Of a stretch of DNA of 64,000 nt, positions 30,415 through 40,364 are shown one piece after another. Position 1 is the stretch's first letter. Each line of letters starts with the position of its first letter. Both the position numbers and the translations under genes were made by a program. The DNA is from Leucobacter komagatae (GTDB taxonomy: Bacteria > Actinomycetota > Actinomycetes > Actinomycetales > Microbacteriaceae): NCBI RefSeq assembly GCF_006716085.1, contig NZ_VFON01000001.1, forward strand, positions 1,922,001 to 1,986,000, written 5' to 3'. The notes under the pieces are model-generated. The model ran no database searches. It worked only from the letters and a program-made list of their open reading frames with translations, and was not told where the DNA came from.

Positions 30415-32123
30415 GCACGCCCCTCCTTCGGTGTCTTGATGCTCCTGCGGAACGGCCGCTTCAGCCAGCCGCCCGTCGTGTCACGCACGTTCGTTCCCTC
30501 CGCGGCGTCCTCGGGGATGAGGGCGATCGGCGAGACGAAGTTCGTGACCTCGTCGCCGCGCGGCAGCGTGAGGCGGAAGTTCGTGCCCTTCCCCTTTGAC
30601 GACCACACCTCGAGGTAGCCGCCGTGCACGGCGGCGTCTTCGCGCGCGATTGCGAGCCCGAGACCGGTGCCGCCCAGCGTGCGCTTGCGCGACGGGTCGG
30701 CGCGCCAGAAGCGGTCGAACACGTGCTCGACGTCTTCCGGGCTCATGCCGACGCCCCAGTCGCGCACCCCGATCGCGATGGCGTGCGCGTTCGAGTCAAC
30801 GGTGACCACGATCGGCCGATCCTCACCGTGCTCGATCGCGTTCCCGACAAGGTTCGATACGATCCGCCTGATGCGGCGCGCGTCGACGTCGACGGGCGTG
30901 TAGCCGCCGAGCGGGCGCACCTCGATGAGGCTTGCCGACAGCGGTCTGAGCGCCGTCACGACCTCGTCGACGAGGTGCACGAGGTTCGTCGGTTCTGTCT
31001 CGAGCGTGACGCGGCCGGCGTCGTAGCGCGAGATCTCGAGCAGATCGGTGAGCAGCGACTCGAACCGGCCGACCTGCGCGCTGAGCACCTCGACGGCGCG
31101 CTGCTGGCCCGGCCCGAGCGAATCCTGCTGGCCGCTCAGCACCTCGCTCGCGAGCCGGATCGTGGTGAGCGGGGTGCGCAGCTCGTGCGACACGTCAGAC
31201 ACGAAACGCTGCTGCATCTCCGAGAGGTCATCAAGCTCTTGGATGCGCGCCTGCAGCGTGTCAGCCATGTCGTTGAAACCTTCGGACAGCACGTCGAAGT
31301 GCTCGTCGTGCTGGAGCGGCATGCGCGCCTCCGCCTCGCCTGCGGCGAGCCGCCGGCTGGTGTCTGCGGCGACGCGGATCGGGCGGAACACGATTCGCGA
31401 GATCACCCACACGAGCAGGCCGATGAACAGCATCATGCCCACGGCGGTGATGAACAGCGTCCGCTGCACGAACGACAGCGTTTCCGCGGTGTCCGACAGG
31501 TCATAGCCGACGAACAGGTCGAAGACGCCGGCGCCCGCCGGGAATTTGAGTGAGGATCCGACGACGATGCCGGGCGCAACCTTCGCATCGCCCTCGCGGA
31601 ACGTCACCGCCTGCCAGTACTGCGGTTCGTCAGCCACGAGCACCGCAGTGGCGAGCTCTTCGCTCACGGCCTGGCCGAGCGACGAGGGCGTGCTCGCGAC
31701 GTCAGATAGCTCGGGGAACGGGGCCTGGTTTTGCTGCCGCCTGATGTAGATCATCTGGCTCGACGACGTGTCTTGCACCGTGCGCAGCACCGAGGTCTGC
31801 AGCGACTGCAGCCCTCCCCTATCGGCTGGGTCGAACGAGTCGATCATGCGCTGCGCCTGTACAGTCGCGCGCGCCGAGTCCTGCAGCGACTGCTCAAGGC
31901 GCGACTGGTACAGGTCGTTGCTCACGCTCGTGAGCAGGAACACGCCCGCGATCGCGATCATCGCGCCCGTGACGAGGCCCGTGATCGTCATCGTGCGCAG
32001 CATGAGCGACCTCGCCCAGCGCTGCCGGAACGGGCCGAGTACGGGCTGGGTCAGCCTGATCCAACGCAACCTCAGGCGACGCCAGGCCCGCTGCACCCGC
32101 CCGCGCGACCGTGGCTCTGTCAT
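30411..32123 (-). CDS. mtrB: Sensor histidine kinase MtrB
   Basis: 570 residues: membrane helix about 45-67, an extracellular sensor domain, a second helix around 225-245 followed by HAMP, a HisKA domain with H313 in FVSDVSHELRTPLTTIRL, and an HATPase domain (NLVGNAIEHGE, RDWGVGMS, GGTGLGLAIA). It phosphorylates MtrA in response to envelope and division state. It starts ten bases after mtrA and overlaps lpqB. Confidence 0.96.
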   Translation of the reverse strand: MTEPRSRGRVQRAWRRLRLRWIRLTQPVLGPFRQRWARSLMLRTMTITGLVTGAMIAIAGVFLLTSVSNDLYQSRLEQSLQDSARATVQAQRMIDSFDPADRGGLQSLQTSVLRTVQDTSSSQMIYIRRQQNQAPFPELSDVASTPSSLGQAVSEELATAVLVADEPQYWQAVTFREGDAKVAPGIVVGSSLKFPAGAGVFDLFVGYDLSDTAETLSFVQRTLFITAVGMMLFIGLLVWVISRIVFRPIRVAADTSRRLAAGEAEARMPLQHDEHFDVLSEGFNDMADTLQARIQELDDLSEMQQRFVSDVSHELRTPLTTIRLASEVLSGQQDSLGPGQQRAVEVLSAQVGRFESLLTDLLEISRYDAGRVTLETEPTNLVHLVDEVVTALRPLSASLIEVRPLGGYTPVDVDARRIRRIVSNLVGNAIEHGEDRPIVVTVDSNAHAIAIGVRDWGVGMSPEDVEHVFDRFWRADPSRKRTLGGTGLGLAIAREDAAVHGGYLEVWSSKGKGTNFRLTLPRGDEVTNFVSPIALIPEDAAEGTNVRDTTGGWLKRPFRRSIKTPKEGRA

Positions 32124-32132
32124 AAGAAAAGG

Positions 32133-32816
32133 CTATTCTGCGCGCGCACCAGCGCGGTAGCCGACGCCGCGCACGGTCGTGACGATCGCCGGGCGATCGG
32201 GGTCGATCTCGATCTTCGCGCGGAGCCGCTGCACGTGGACGTTCACGAGGCGCGTATCGGCCTTGTACTGGTAGCCCCAAACCTTCTCGAGCAGCACCTC
32301 GCGCGTGAACACCTGCTGCGGTTTCCGAGCGAGGATCGCGAGAAGGTCGAACTCGAGCGGGGTGAGCGCGATGGCCTCGTCGCCGCGCTTCACCTCGTGG
32401 CCTGCGACATCAATCTGCAGGTCACCGATCATGAGGGTCTCGTTCGTGTCCTCCTGCGGTTCGCGCAGGCGTGCACGGATCCGAGCGATGAGCTCGGCCG
32501 GGTTGAACGGCTTCACGACGTAGTCGTCAGCACCGACCTCGAGCCCGCGCACGACGTCACGGGTATCGGTGCGTGCGGTGAGCATGATGATGGGCACGCC
32601 AGACTCGGCTCGGATCTGCTCGCAGACGCCGATACCGTCGAGCCCGGGAAGCATGACGTCGAGGAGAACGAGGTCAGGGCGCGTCGCGCGGAACTGCTCG
32701 ACGGCCTCGAAGCCGTCATACGCATGCTCGACAAGGAATCCTTCTCCCTGCAGCACCATGCTCAGCATCTCAGCGAGTGCTCTGTCATCATCCACTACGA
32801 GGATTCGTGCGCTCAT
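32133..32816 (-). CDS. mtrA: Response regulator MtrA
   Basis: 227 residues: receiver domain with acidic pocket D9-D10-D11, phospho-acceptor D53 (LVLLDVMLPG) and lysine in YVVKPFNP, then an OmpR-type winged helix ending VTTVRGVGYRAG. MtrA controls peptidoglycan hydrolases and chromosome-replication genes in actinobacteria. The ATG at MSARILVVDDD gives the family's standard N-terminus; upstream in-frame sequence is not conserved. Confidence 0.97.
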   Translation of the reverse strand: MSARILVVDDDRALAEMLSMVLQGEGFLVEHAYDGFEAVEQFRATRPDLVLLDVMLPGLDGIGVCEQIRAESGVPIIMLTARTDTRDVVRGLEVGADDYVVKPFNPAELIARIRARLREPQEDTNETLMIGDLQIDVAGHEVKRGDEAIALTPLEFDLLAILARKPQQVFTREVLLEKVWGYQYKADTRLVNVHVQRLRAKIEIDPDRPAIVTTVRGVGYRAGARAE

Positions 32817-32880
32817 GTGCCTATTATGACCGGTCGGACTGGTAATCGTGCAACCGAGACCCCCTGAAGGGGTGGGGCGG

Positions 32881-33309
32881 CTAGAAGTGATCGAACCTTC
32901 CGGGCAGCAACTCCCACGGTTCGCGACCAAGGTACTCGCACACGGCGCGGTACACGCAGTGCTCGACAAAGTAGCGCCGGTGCTCGTCGTCGTTCACGTG
33001 GAGACCCTTGCTGCGCTGAATCGGCATCCGGTAGAGCATGATGCTCCGCGCCGCGCGATCCACCGAGTACAGCATCGGCATCTCGCTCTCACCGCGGCCC
33101 GTCGGTACTGTTTGGAACCCGATCTGCACGCCGCGCAGCTCGTCGGGGAACGTGCGCTGCAGAAACTCGACGACGGCGCGCGCGTCGGCCTCAAAGCGCG
33201 CGACGCGGCTCGCCGGGTTTGCGAGGGCGGGCCCGGTGAGCGACGAGCGGATCGGCCGCCGCCCGTGCCGGGTCGGCGTTCCCGGCGCGCGGGGACTGCG
33301 TGCGTTCAT
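32881..33309 (-). CDS. Zincin-like (PF06262-type) family protein without HExxH
   Basis: 142 residues. The segment SIMLYRMPIQRS and the downstream VEHCVYRAVCEYLGREPWEL resemble, as I recall it, the zincin-like metallopeptidase family protein encoded beside whiB2 in other actinobacteria (the Rv3259 type). The helix that would carry HExxH in true peptidases reads RAVCE here, so metal-dependent proteolysis is unlikely. Assignment rests on position between DUF5719 and mtrA and weak sequence resemblance; otherwise it is a conserved hypothetical protein. Confidence 0.55.
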   Translation of the reverse strand: MNARSPRAPGTPTRHGRRPIRSSLTGPALANPASRVARFEADARAVVEFLQRTFPDELRGVQIGFQTVPTGRGESEMPMLYSVDRAARSIMLYRMPIQRSKGLHVNDDEHRRYFVEHCVYRAVCEYLGREPWELLPGRFDHF

Positions 33310-33331
33310 GCCTTCAAGTCTACGGTCAGGG

Positions 33332-34729
33332 CTAGCGCGTGTAGACCGTCAGCTCGCCAGTGTGCTCCGCGCGCGGCATGACCGGGTAGCCCGCGAGCGA
33401 GCCGCTGCCGAGCATGCGCACGCCGGCGTGCACCGGCTTCGTGCTCGTGATCGTGCGCTTCCCGTCGCCCGGGATAGCGACGGCCGCGCCAGCCGGCACC
33501 GAAACGGTTTGCGCGGTGCCGCCCTCGACGGTGACCTCGGCGGCTTCGGCGCCCGTGTTCGCAACGATCAGCGTGCCGCCCTGCGCGATGGGGGCCGCGG
33601 TCGCCACGCCGTCAGCGATCTCCGGTGCGGGCGCGAACCACTGGAAGTCGTGCGTCTCGCCCGAGTTCGCTGCGCCCTCGGCGGCCGCGAACACCGGCAC
33701 CTCGGACTCAACAACGACTGCCGTCGCGTCGTGCGGCCACGCCTCGACGGCGAGGCTGCCGACGACGCGCGGCTCAAGCTCGAGCTCTCCGAGGGCGGTG
33801 CGGGTGCCCTTCGCGTCGATCGCGAAGACGCTCGCTTTGCCCGCGGTCTCGCCCGGCGCGATCGCGTTCACGAGCACCGGGAAGCGGTCGGCGGGGCCAG
33901 TATCGGTCGGGATCGCCTCGTGATCATGCGCGTCCTCGTTAGTGACGCCAGGGATCACCTGGGTGGTCGCGGGCTGCAGCTGCCGCGTGACGACGGAGGC
34001 CCCGACAGGGACGATTCCGTCAACGCGCGCGACCCCGAGGCTCGCCGCGACGGGCGCGCCGGTGCTCGTGACGCGCACCGCGAGGCGCTCGCGATTCGGC
34101 GCGTAGCCATTCAACGAGACGATCTGCTCGGCGTTCGGCGCAACGATGACGCCGGAGGTCTGCACGGCGTCGATCTCCCCGGCCTCGTCGAACACGGTGA
34201 TCTGCACGGTCGCGGGTACCTCGCTCGCGTTGCCGAGGCTGAGCGTCGTCGACAGCCCGAGCGTGCTGCCACCGCCGACGAGCCACTGCTCGTTCACCGG
34301 CTCGACGCAGGTACTCGCAACGGTGCCGGAGAGCGACGGCGACGACAGCTTCTGGCTTTGCACGGCGGCGATTGAGGCTTCCGCTTCGCCCGTGAGCACG
34401 CGCGCGCCGCTCGCGTTCGCGCCACCCTCGCCTCCTCCAGCAAGGGTGCGCAGCTCGCCGTCTCCGCTCACCAGCACGCCGGCCTCGCCGACGGGAACGG
34501 CAACGTCGGGGCGCGAGGGGTCAGACCCGAGCTCTGCAAACGCGCCAGCGCAGACGATGTTGCGTTCGCCGGCCTGCGTCGTGCTCACCGACACCGCGTG
34601 CGGCGCGCGCTCGACGGTGGGCAGCGTGACGGTGCCGAGCAGCAGCACGCCGACCGCGGCGGCGCCGGTGATGGCCAGGCCGGTCAGGGCGCGGGCCCCG
34701 CCGCGCACGAACTTCTCGCTCTTGCTCAT
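33332..34729 (-). CDS. DUF5719 family membrane-anchored extracellular protein
   Basis: 465 residues with one N-terminal helix (about 14-36) and a beta-rich exterior of Ala/Val/Thr-rich repeats. Two cysteines (NIVCAG and ASTCVEP) could form a disulfide. The family is found next to the large glycosyltransferase and WhiB2 in actinobacteria and has no known activity. Its ATG directly abuts the stop codon of the glycosyltransferase gene, so the two are translated together and are likely partners at the membrane. Confidence 0.8.
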   Translation of the reverse strand: MSKSEKFVRGGARALTGLAITGAAAVGVLLLGTVTLPTVERAPHAVSVSTTQAGERNIVCAGAFAELGSDPSRPDVAVPVGEAGVLVSGDGELRTLAGGGEGGANASGARVLTGEAEASIAAVQSQKLSSPSLSGTVASTCVEPVNEQWLVGGGSTLGLSTTLSLGNASEVPATVQITVFDEAGEIDAVQTSGVIVAPNAEQIVSLNGYAPNRERLAVRVTSTGAPVAASLGVARVDGIVPVGASVVTRQLQPATTQVIPGVTNEDAHDHEAIPTDTGPADRFPVLVNAIAPGETAGKASVFAIDAKGTRTALGELELEPRVVGSLAVEAWPHDATAVVVESEVPVFAAAEGAANSGETHDFQWFAPAPEIADGVATAAPIAQGGTLIVANTGAEAAEVTVEGGTAQTVSVPAGAAVAIPGDGKRTITSTKPVHAGVRMLGSGSLAGYPVMPRAEHTGELTVYTR

Positions 34730-37700
34730 CTACTTCGCCTCCTCAGCTGGGTCTTCGGTGCCGTCGGGCTTATCAGTGTCTTCTGGCGCCTCCGGGGTTT
34801 CGGGAGCCTCCGTGGTTGCCGGCGCCTCAGACCGATCCGTCTCCACAGGCTCGGCAGGCTCCGCAGATTCACCAGGCTCGGCGGGCGCCTCAGACTCGGC
34901 CGGCACCTCAGGCTCAGCAGATTCAGCAGATTCAGCAGGCTCAGCCGGCACCTCAGGCTCGGCCGGCACCTCAGGCTCAGCGACTTCGTCGAGCGCGACC
35001 GGCGCGGCCCCCGCCGTCACCGACGCGGCGGCGCGCTGCTTGTCCTTGTGGCCCTTGCGCTTGCGCGCGCGCTTCGGGCGCTTGCGCCGCTCTGGCCGTT
35101 CGACGACCTCGCCCGTAGGAAGCGCGAGCAGCAAGATCGCGAAGAGCAACACGAGCTGCGTGACCCACACGGTCTGCCCGCCGAACGAGGTGCCAACGAG
35201 CGCGGCGGACTCGTCGCCAACAGGCTCGCGGCCCGTCGCCGCGTCAGAGACCCGCCACAGCAGCCCCTGGTCGGTCGTGCCAATGCTTGCGAGCTCGGGG
35301 TGCTGGTCGAGCGTGCGCTGCAGCTCGGTCTCGGCCGTTGGCTCGTTGCCCGAGCGCAGCAGCACGTAGCTCACGCGCTCGGAGTTGAGTGCCTCGCTGA
35401 CGCTGCCGCCGCCGATGCTCGCGAGAGCCCCAACGAGCTCCGCGAGCGAGCGGTCAGCGTCCGTCGGCTCGGCGAGCACCGTGGAGGTGCGGATGTCGTC
35501 AAGCTCGAGGCCCTCACCTGTCACAATCTGCGCGCGCAGGGCCTGGGCCCCGTCTGCGCTCACCACGAGGGTGCGGGTGTTCGGGTGCTGTTCGCCTGCG
35601 GCTTGCACGAGCGCCGGCATGCGGTCGCTGCCCGGGCCCATCGGCACGTCGCCCGTGACGAGGCGGACGGCGATAGGGCCTGCCGCAACAACGGCCGCGA
35701 CAAGCGCCACGGCGACGACGGCTGGCGCGGCCCGGCGGGCTGTCTCAGCCCCGACCGCGGCGAGCCCGAGGATAGCGAGCCAGTACAGCACGAGCCCCGA
35801 CCCGGTCCACACGGCGATCGGGGTTTCCCCCGCCGTCGTGAGCATGAGCTGGGTGGAACCGACAGCGGTGACGATGCCGAGCGCGCCGAAGAGCGCGTGG
35901 AGCACCGTGACGGAGACCTTGCCCGTGTACAGGCCGAGCAGTGCGAGGAGCGCGAGCGGCAGCATGAGCACGCCAACGAGCAGCGTCGCAGGCGCCCCGC
36001 CGAGGCCGATCGATTCGAAGATGCGCGCCCAGCCGTCGAGGCCGAATTCGGGGAACCCGAGCAGCAGGTGCCAGGTCGTTCCCGGCGTGTATGGGAGCGC
36101 GATGCCCGGGTCTGCGAGCAGGTCGAGGGGTCGGCCGCCGAACACCGTCGCGATGATCTTGGGGGCGAAGAGCACGAGCGGCGCGATCCCGATCGAGAGC
36201 ACACGGAGCGCGCCCCGCAGGCTCGAGAAGACGCCGATCACGAGGAAGAGAAGGGCGACGGGAATCAGCACCGGCGCGCTCGCAAGCGCGACCGCCGCAA
36301 GGAGCGATGCAGTGCCCGCCCAACTCCACGACTCGCGGCAGCGGGTCGCCGCGAGCAGCAGCCACGGCATCACGACCGCGAGGATGAGGGTGGTGATTCG
36401 GCCCGAGGCGATCGAGCCCAGCAGCACGGGGCTGAGCGCGAACCCGACCGAGACGACGACCCGCGCCGCGGCCGACTCGGTGATCTGGGCCGCCCAGATC
36501 CACGCGCCGAGCGCTGAGAGCGGGATCGCGATGATCAAGAGCAGCACGAGCGCGTGCGACGGATTCCAGAACGTCACGGAGCCGAGCACGGCGAGCACCC
36601 ACGCGAAGGGATCGGCGGGAACGCCGTCGAGCGTGCGGGTGTGGTGCCAGAGCTCGCCAATCGGGCTCAGCGGCGCCATGCCACCGCCGAACAGACTTGT
36701 CTGCGCGACGGCCCACCAGGTGAGCGCGATCGCGATGACCGAGGTGACGACGAGCACGGCGAGGCCGCCCGTGGAGACGAACCCGAGCTCGCGCGGCACG
36801 CGACCCTGCGCTGCGAGAATCGCCTCACGGTCGATCATGCGCGCCGTGCGGACAGTCTTCCTGTCGGTGCGCAGCGGCCTCACCGCCGACCAGCCAACCC
36901 TCGACGCGCGGTTCACCCGTTTCCGGGACGCGAGGATCGCCTTCGGGCGGAAGAATACCGTGAGCGCTGCGAAGAGCTCGCCGAGCATGTTGCCGGGCTG
37001 TTCGCGAATGAGGGCCCAGAACACCCGGGCAATGCCGAGGAGCGGAAGCCCGAGCCACATGAAGAACGCCGCGACTGCAGGCGCGTACGCGATGCGGCGG
37101 TGCAGGTGAGCGGTTCGGGCCTGCCGGTGCGCGGTTCGCAGCACGCCGCGCGAGCGGTCGATGCGGGGCCCGGCAACGCCGCTTCGGGCGAAGCGCACGC
37201 GCGACTCGGGCGAGACCTCAACCCGGTAACCGGCGAGGCGAGTGCGCACACAGAAGTCGAGGGCGTCGTCGTAGGTCGTAAAGGCGGGGTCGAAGCCGCC
37301 AAGCTCGTCCCACACGTCGCGCCGCACGAGCATGCCGACTGGGCCGACACCGAGCACGTCTTCGAGGTGGTCATACTGCTGCTGATCGAGCTCCTGGCGC
37401 CGCAGGAGCCACCGCGATCCGGTAGTCGTGAGGCTCTGACCGAGCTCGATGATGCGCTCAGGGTGGTCCCAGTCCACGAGTTTCGGGCCGGCGACCGCCA
37501 CGGACTGCGCGCGCTGCACGCTCGAGAGGATCCGTTCGAGCGCCTCGGGCTCGGGGCACGAGTCCTCGCTCAGCAGCCAGATCCACTCTTCGGAGGGCTG
37601 TGACCCGGGAAGCACCGCCGTGAGCGCCGCTGCGACCGCGCGGCCGAACGACACCCGCGACGGGATCCCGATCACTCGCGACGCCTCGGCGCCGCCGAGG

Positions 37701-37861
37701 TTCGCATTCACGAGCTGGGCTCCCACCCGCTCGGTGCCGCCGTTGTTCACCGCGACGATTGCGTTCGGGCGCCTCGTTTGCGAGGCGATCCCTGCGATCG
37801 TCTCATCGAGCCACTCTCCACCCTGGGAAGCGACAATGACTGCCGTAACTGTGCTGCGCAT
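34730..37861 (-). CDS. Large membrane glycosyltransferase, GT2 family
   Basis: 1043 residues. The N-terminal 230 residues are a GT2 domain (VTAVIVASQGGEWLDETI, the acidic WLLSEDSCPEPEALERI, and FDPAFTTYDDALDFCVR). About a dozen membrane helices follow, with an extracellular segment near residues 775-890, then a basic stretch (RKRPKRARKRKGHKDK) and an acidic Glu-Pro-Ala-rich cytoplasmic tail built from EPEVPAEP-type repeats. The layout matches the actinobacterial transferase encoded beside whiB2; related proteins act in arabinogalactan or other wall glycans. The exact acceptor is unknown. Confidence 0.85.
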   Translation of the reverse strand: MRSTVTAVIVASQGGEWLDETIAGIASQTRRPNAIVAVNNGGTERVGAQLVNANLGGAEASRVIGIPSRVSFGRAVAAALTAVLPGSQPSEEWIWLLSEDSCPEPEALERILSSVQRAQSVAVAGPKLVDWDHPERIIELGQSLTTTGSRWLLRRQELDQQQYDHLEDVLGVGPVGMLVRRDVWDELGGFDPAFTTYDDALDFCVRTRLAGYRVEVSPESRVRFARSGVAGPRIDRSRGVLRTAHRQARTAHLHRRIAYAPAVAAFFMWLGLPLLGIARVFWALIREQPGNMLGELFAALTVFFRPKAILASRKRVNRASRVGWSAVRPLRTDRKTVRTARMIDREAILAAQGRVPRELGFVSTGGLAVLVVTSVIAIALTWWAVAQTSLFGGGMAPLSPIGELWHHTRTLDGVPADPFAWVLAVLGSVTFWNPSHALVLLLIIAIPLSALGAWIWAAQITESAAARVVVSVGFALSPVLLGSIASGRITTLILAVVMPWLLLAATRCRESWSWAGTASLLAAVALASAPVLIPVALLFLVIGVFSSLRGALRVLSIGIAPLVLFAPKIIATVFGGRPLDLLADPGIALPYTPGTTWHLLLGFPEFGLDGWARIFESIGLGGAPATLLVGVLMLPLALLALLGLYTGKVSVTVLHALFGALGIVTAVGSTQLMLTTAGETPIAVWTGSGLVLYWLAILGLAAVGAETARRAAPAVVAVALVAAVVAAGPIAVRLVTGDVPMGPGSDRMPALVQAAGEQHPNTRTLVVSADGAQALRAQIVTGEGLELDDIRTSTVLAEPTDADRSLAELVGALASIGGGSVSEALNSERVSYVLLRSGNEPTAETELQRTLDQHPELASIGTTDQGLLWRVSDAATGREPVGDESAALVGTSFGGQTVWVTQLVLLFAILLLALPTGEVVERPERRKRPKRARKRKGHKDKQRAAASVTAGAAPVALDEVAEPEVPAEPEVPAEPAESAESAEPEVPAESEAPAEPGESAEPAEPVETDRSEAPATTEAPETPEAPEDTDKPDGTEDPAEEAK

Positions 37862-37925
37862 AACGCCGTCAGTCTAGAAGAGGTGGCATGAAATCAAACT
37901 GGTGCCATGCCGCAAACCGCAAAGG

Positions 37926-38240
37926 TCAGCTCGCCTCGCGGCGCAGCTTCCGCCGCTCTCGCTCAGACAAACCGCCCCAGATGCCGAAGCGCTCGTCATT
38001 CTCGAGCGCGTAGTCGAGGCACTCTGAGCGCACCTCGCAGCTCTCGCAAATGCGCTTCGCCTCGCGGGTCGACCCGCCCTTTTCCGGAAAGAACGACTCG
38101 GGGTCAGTCTGCGCGCACAGCGCGTCCGACTGCCAGGCGAGCGCTTCGTCTTCAACCTGTCGACGAATACCGGGGGTACCGAGAAATACCGGGTCGACGA
38201 ACCAGTCGCCGGGAACGCTCGTCGCTGAATTGCCTTCCAC
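37926..38240 (-). CDS. whiB2: WhiB-family iron-sulfur regulator (WhiB2/WhmD-like)
   Basis: 104 residues with the four cluster-binding cysteines C42, C65, C68, C74, the GIWGG turn (86-90) and a basic DNA-contacting tail (ERERRKLRREAS). WhiB2-type proteins control septation and division genes with sigma factor partners. The GTG start follows AAAGGAG. A near-consensus promoter lies upstream. Its place beside the large GT2 and DUF5719 genes supports the WhiB2 subtype. Confidence 0.9.
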   Translation of the reverse strand: MEGNSATSVPGDWFVDPVFLGTPGIRRQVEDEALAWQSDALCAQTDPESFFPEKGGSTREAKRICESCEVRSECLDYALENDERFGIWGGLSERERRKLRREAS

Positions 38241-38303
38241 GGGTGCGCTCCTTTCTCAAGATTTCCCATTCCGCGAACGCTGACACGCCGCGTTACCTAA
38301 ATA

Positions 38304-38333
38304 ATTACACCCTTGTCATTCGCTCTGTGTCAA
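38304..38333 (-). promoter_or_regulatory. whiB2 promoter
   Basis: On the minus strand TTGACA, an 18-base spacer and TGTAAT, close to sigma-70/HrdB consensus, about 65 bases upstream of the whiB2 start. Confidence 0.6.
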
Positions 38334-38347
38334 GCCGAGGAGTTTAA

Positions 38348-38370
38348 ACCCTCAAGTTGTCATTGAGGGT
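38348..38370. promoter_or_regulatory. Palindrome between whiB2 and xthA
   Basis: ACCCTCAA and its exact complement TTGAGGGT around seven bases, 15 bases upstream of the whiB2 -35 box and 40 bases before xthA. Possible operator in the divergent control region. Confidence 0.4.
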
Positions 38371-38409
38371 CAGTGGAGCGGCGCGTGTCGCACCTCTACA
38401 CTGGATTCC

Positions 38410-39270
38410 ATGTCAGATTCACTTCGCGTCGCGTCGGTCAACGTCAACGGCATCAGGGCTGCCTACCGCAAGGGCATGGGCGAGTGGCTCGCGGATCGCG
38501 GGGTCGACGTGCTCGCCCTGCAGGAGGTGCGCGCGCAAGACGAGCACCTTGAAGAGTTCCTCGGCACCGCGGGCTGGCACTGGCTGCACGACCCCTGCGA
38601 GATTAAGGGGCGCGCCGGCGTCGCAATCGCGAGCCGGGTGCCGTCGCTCGCCCACCGGGTCGGTCTCGGCGGAGCTGACGAGCAGGATCGCGTGCAGTCG
38701 TCGGGCCGCTGGCTCGAGGCAGACTTCCAGTTCGGCGACTCGCAACTCACCGTTGTGAGCAACTACACCCACTCGGGCGAGGTCGACACCCCTCGCCAGG
38801 AGGCCAAGTGGGCGTTCCTCGACGCGATGGGCGCCCGCATGACCGAGCTCGCAAGCTCGCGCGAGTTCGCGGCGATCGTCGGCGACTTCAACGTCGGCCA
38901 CCGCGAGCTCGACATTAAGAACTGGAAGGGCAACGTCAAAAAGAGCGGCTTCCTGCCGCGCGAGCGCGCCTACTTCGACAGGTTCTTTGGGCCCCGCGGC
39001 GAGCTCGTCACGGGCGTTGACGGCTCCGAGGGCGAGGGATACGGCTGGGTCGATGTCGGGCGCACCTTCGCCGGCGAGGTCGATGGCCCGTACTCGTGGT
39101 GGTCGAACCGCGGTCAGGCGTTCGACAACGACACGGGCTGGCGCATCGACTACCACGTCGTCACCCCGCAGCTCGGCGAGCGCGTGCTCGACTACACGAT
39201 TGACCGCGCAGCGGCCTACGACGAGCGATGGTCCGACCACGCTCCCGTCGTCGTCGATTACCGCATCTGA
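38410..39270 (+). CDS. xthA: Exodeoxyribonuclease III
   Basis: 286 residues of the exonuclease III / AP-endonuclease fold, which nicks abasic sites and removes damaged 3' ends. Active-site landmarks are [13 protein letters not shown], the metal-binding glutamate in [39 protein letters not shown] and the terminal [13 protein letters not shown]. Full length. It is divergent from whiB2 and is followed by trpS 56 bases on. Confidence 0.95.
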   Translation: MSDSLRVASVNVNGIRAAYRKGMGEWLADRGVDVLALQEVRAQDEHLEEFLGTAGWHWLHDPCEIKGRAGVAIASRVPSLAHRVGLGGADEQDRVQSSGRWLEADFQFGDSQLTVVSNYTHSGEVDTPRQEAKWAFLDAMGARMTELASSREFAAIVGDFNVGHRELDIKNWKGNVKKSGFLPRERAYFDRFFGPRGELVTGVDGSEGEGYGWVDVGRTFAGEVDGPYSWWSNRGQAFDNDTGWRIDYHVVTPQLGERVLDYTIDRAAAYDERWSDHAPVVVDYRI

Positions 39271-39326
39271 CCGCGCAACCGCGTCAGAGCGACCCAAACT
39301 TCACACAGAAACGCGCAAATACTCAC

Positions 39327-40331
39327 ATGAGCAACACCAAGCCAGTCATCTTCTCGGGAATGCAGCCGTCGAGCGATTCGCTCCAGCTCGGCAACTACAT
39401 TGGCGCCCTGAGCCAGTGGACCAAGATGCAGGAAGACTACGACGCGATTTTCTGCGTCGTGAACCTGCACGCGATCACCGTGCCACAGGATCCGAAGGAG
39501 CTCGTCGAGCGCACGCGCCGCACCGCCGCGCAGTACATCGCCGCCGGCATCGACCCCGAGCAGTCGACCCTGTTCATCCAGTCGCACGTGCCCGCGCACG
39601 CCGAGCTCGCCTGGGTACTCAACACGCTCACCGGCTTCGGCGAGGCGGGTCGCATGACCCAGTTCAAGGACAAGTCGCAGCGCCACGGCGCCGACGCGGC
39701 GTCGGTCGGCCTGTTCACGTACCCGATCCTGATGGCCGCCGACATCCTGCTCTACCAGGCGGAGTCGGTGCCCGTCGGCGAAGACCAGCGCCAGCACGTT
39801 GAACTGACGCGCGACCTCGCGAACCGCTTCAACTCGCGCTTTGGCGACACGTTCGTACTTCCCGAGGCGCAGATCCCGAAGACCGTCGCGAAGATCTACG
39901 ACCTCCAGAACCCGTCGGCGAAGATGTCGAAGTCCGCCGAGACCGAGGCGGGCCTCATCAAGGTGCTTGACCCGGCGAACGTCACGAGCAAGAAGATCAT
40001 GCGCGCGGTGACCGACGACGATAACGAGATCCGCTTCGACCGCGAGGCGAAGCCCGGAGTCTCGAACCTGCTCACCATCTTCTCGGTGCTGGGCGACCGC
40101 TCGATCGAGTCGATCGAAGCGGAGTTCCAGGGGCTCGGATACGGTCATCTGAAGAAGGCCGTCGCCGAGGTTGTCGAGGAGTCGCTCGCTCCCGTGCGCG
40201 AGCGCACTACCGAGCTCATGGCCGATCCGGCAGAGCTCGATCGGCTCCTCGCGCGCGGCGCGGAGCGCGCGAACGAGATCGCAAATAAGACCCTCGATCT
40301 GGTCTATGAACGGGTTGGCCTCATGCGCTAA
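39327..40331 (+). CDS. trpS: Tryptophanyl-tRNA synthetase
   Basis: 334 residues, class I synthetase. The HIGH-equivalent region is [20 protein letters not shown] (GNYIG) and the KMSKS loop is [13 protein letters not shown]. The ATG at [11 protein letters not shown] is the family start, though no clear Shine-Dalgarno precedes it. Its substrate tRNA-Trp is also in this window (near 59.9 kb). The receiver-PIG-L gene starts 33 bases after its stop and might be read through from the trpS promoter. Confidence 0.96.
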   Translation: MSNTKPVIFSGMQPSSDSLQLGNYIGALSQWTKMQEDYDAIFCVVNLHAITVPQDPKELVERTRRTAAQYIAAGIDPEQSTLFIQSHVPAHAELAWVLNTLTGFGEAGRMTQFKDKSQRHGADAASVGLFTYPILMAADILLYQAESVPVGEDQRQHVELTRDLANRFNSRFGDTFVLPEAQIPKTVAKIYDLQNPSAKMSKSAETEAGLIKVLDPANVTSKKIMRAVTDDDNEIRFDREAKPGVSNLLTIFSVLGDRSIESIEAEFQGLGYGHLKKAVAEVVEESLAPVRERTTELMADPAELDRLLARGAERANEIANKTLDLVYERVGLMR

Positions 40332-40364
40332 AGTCGAGCTAATTCGCTCGGGGGGAGAGTCGCG

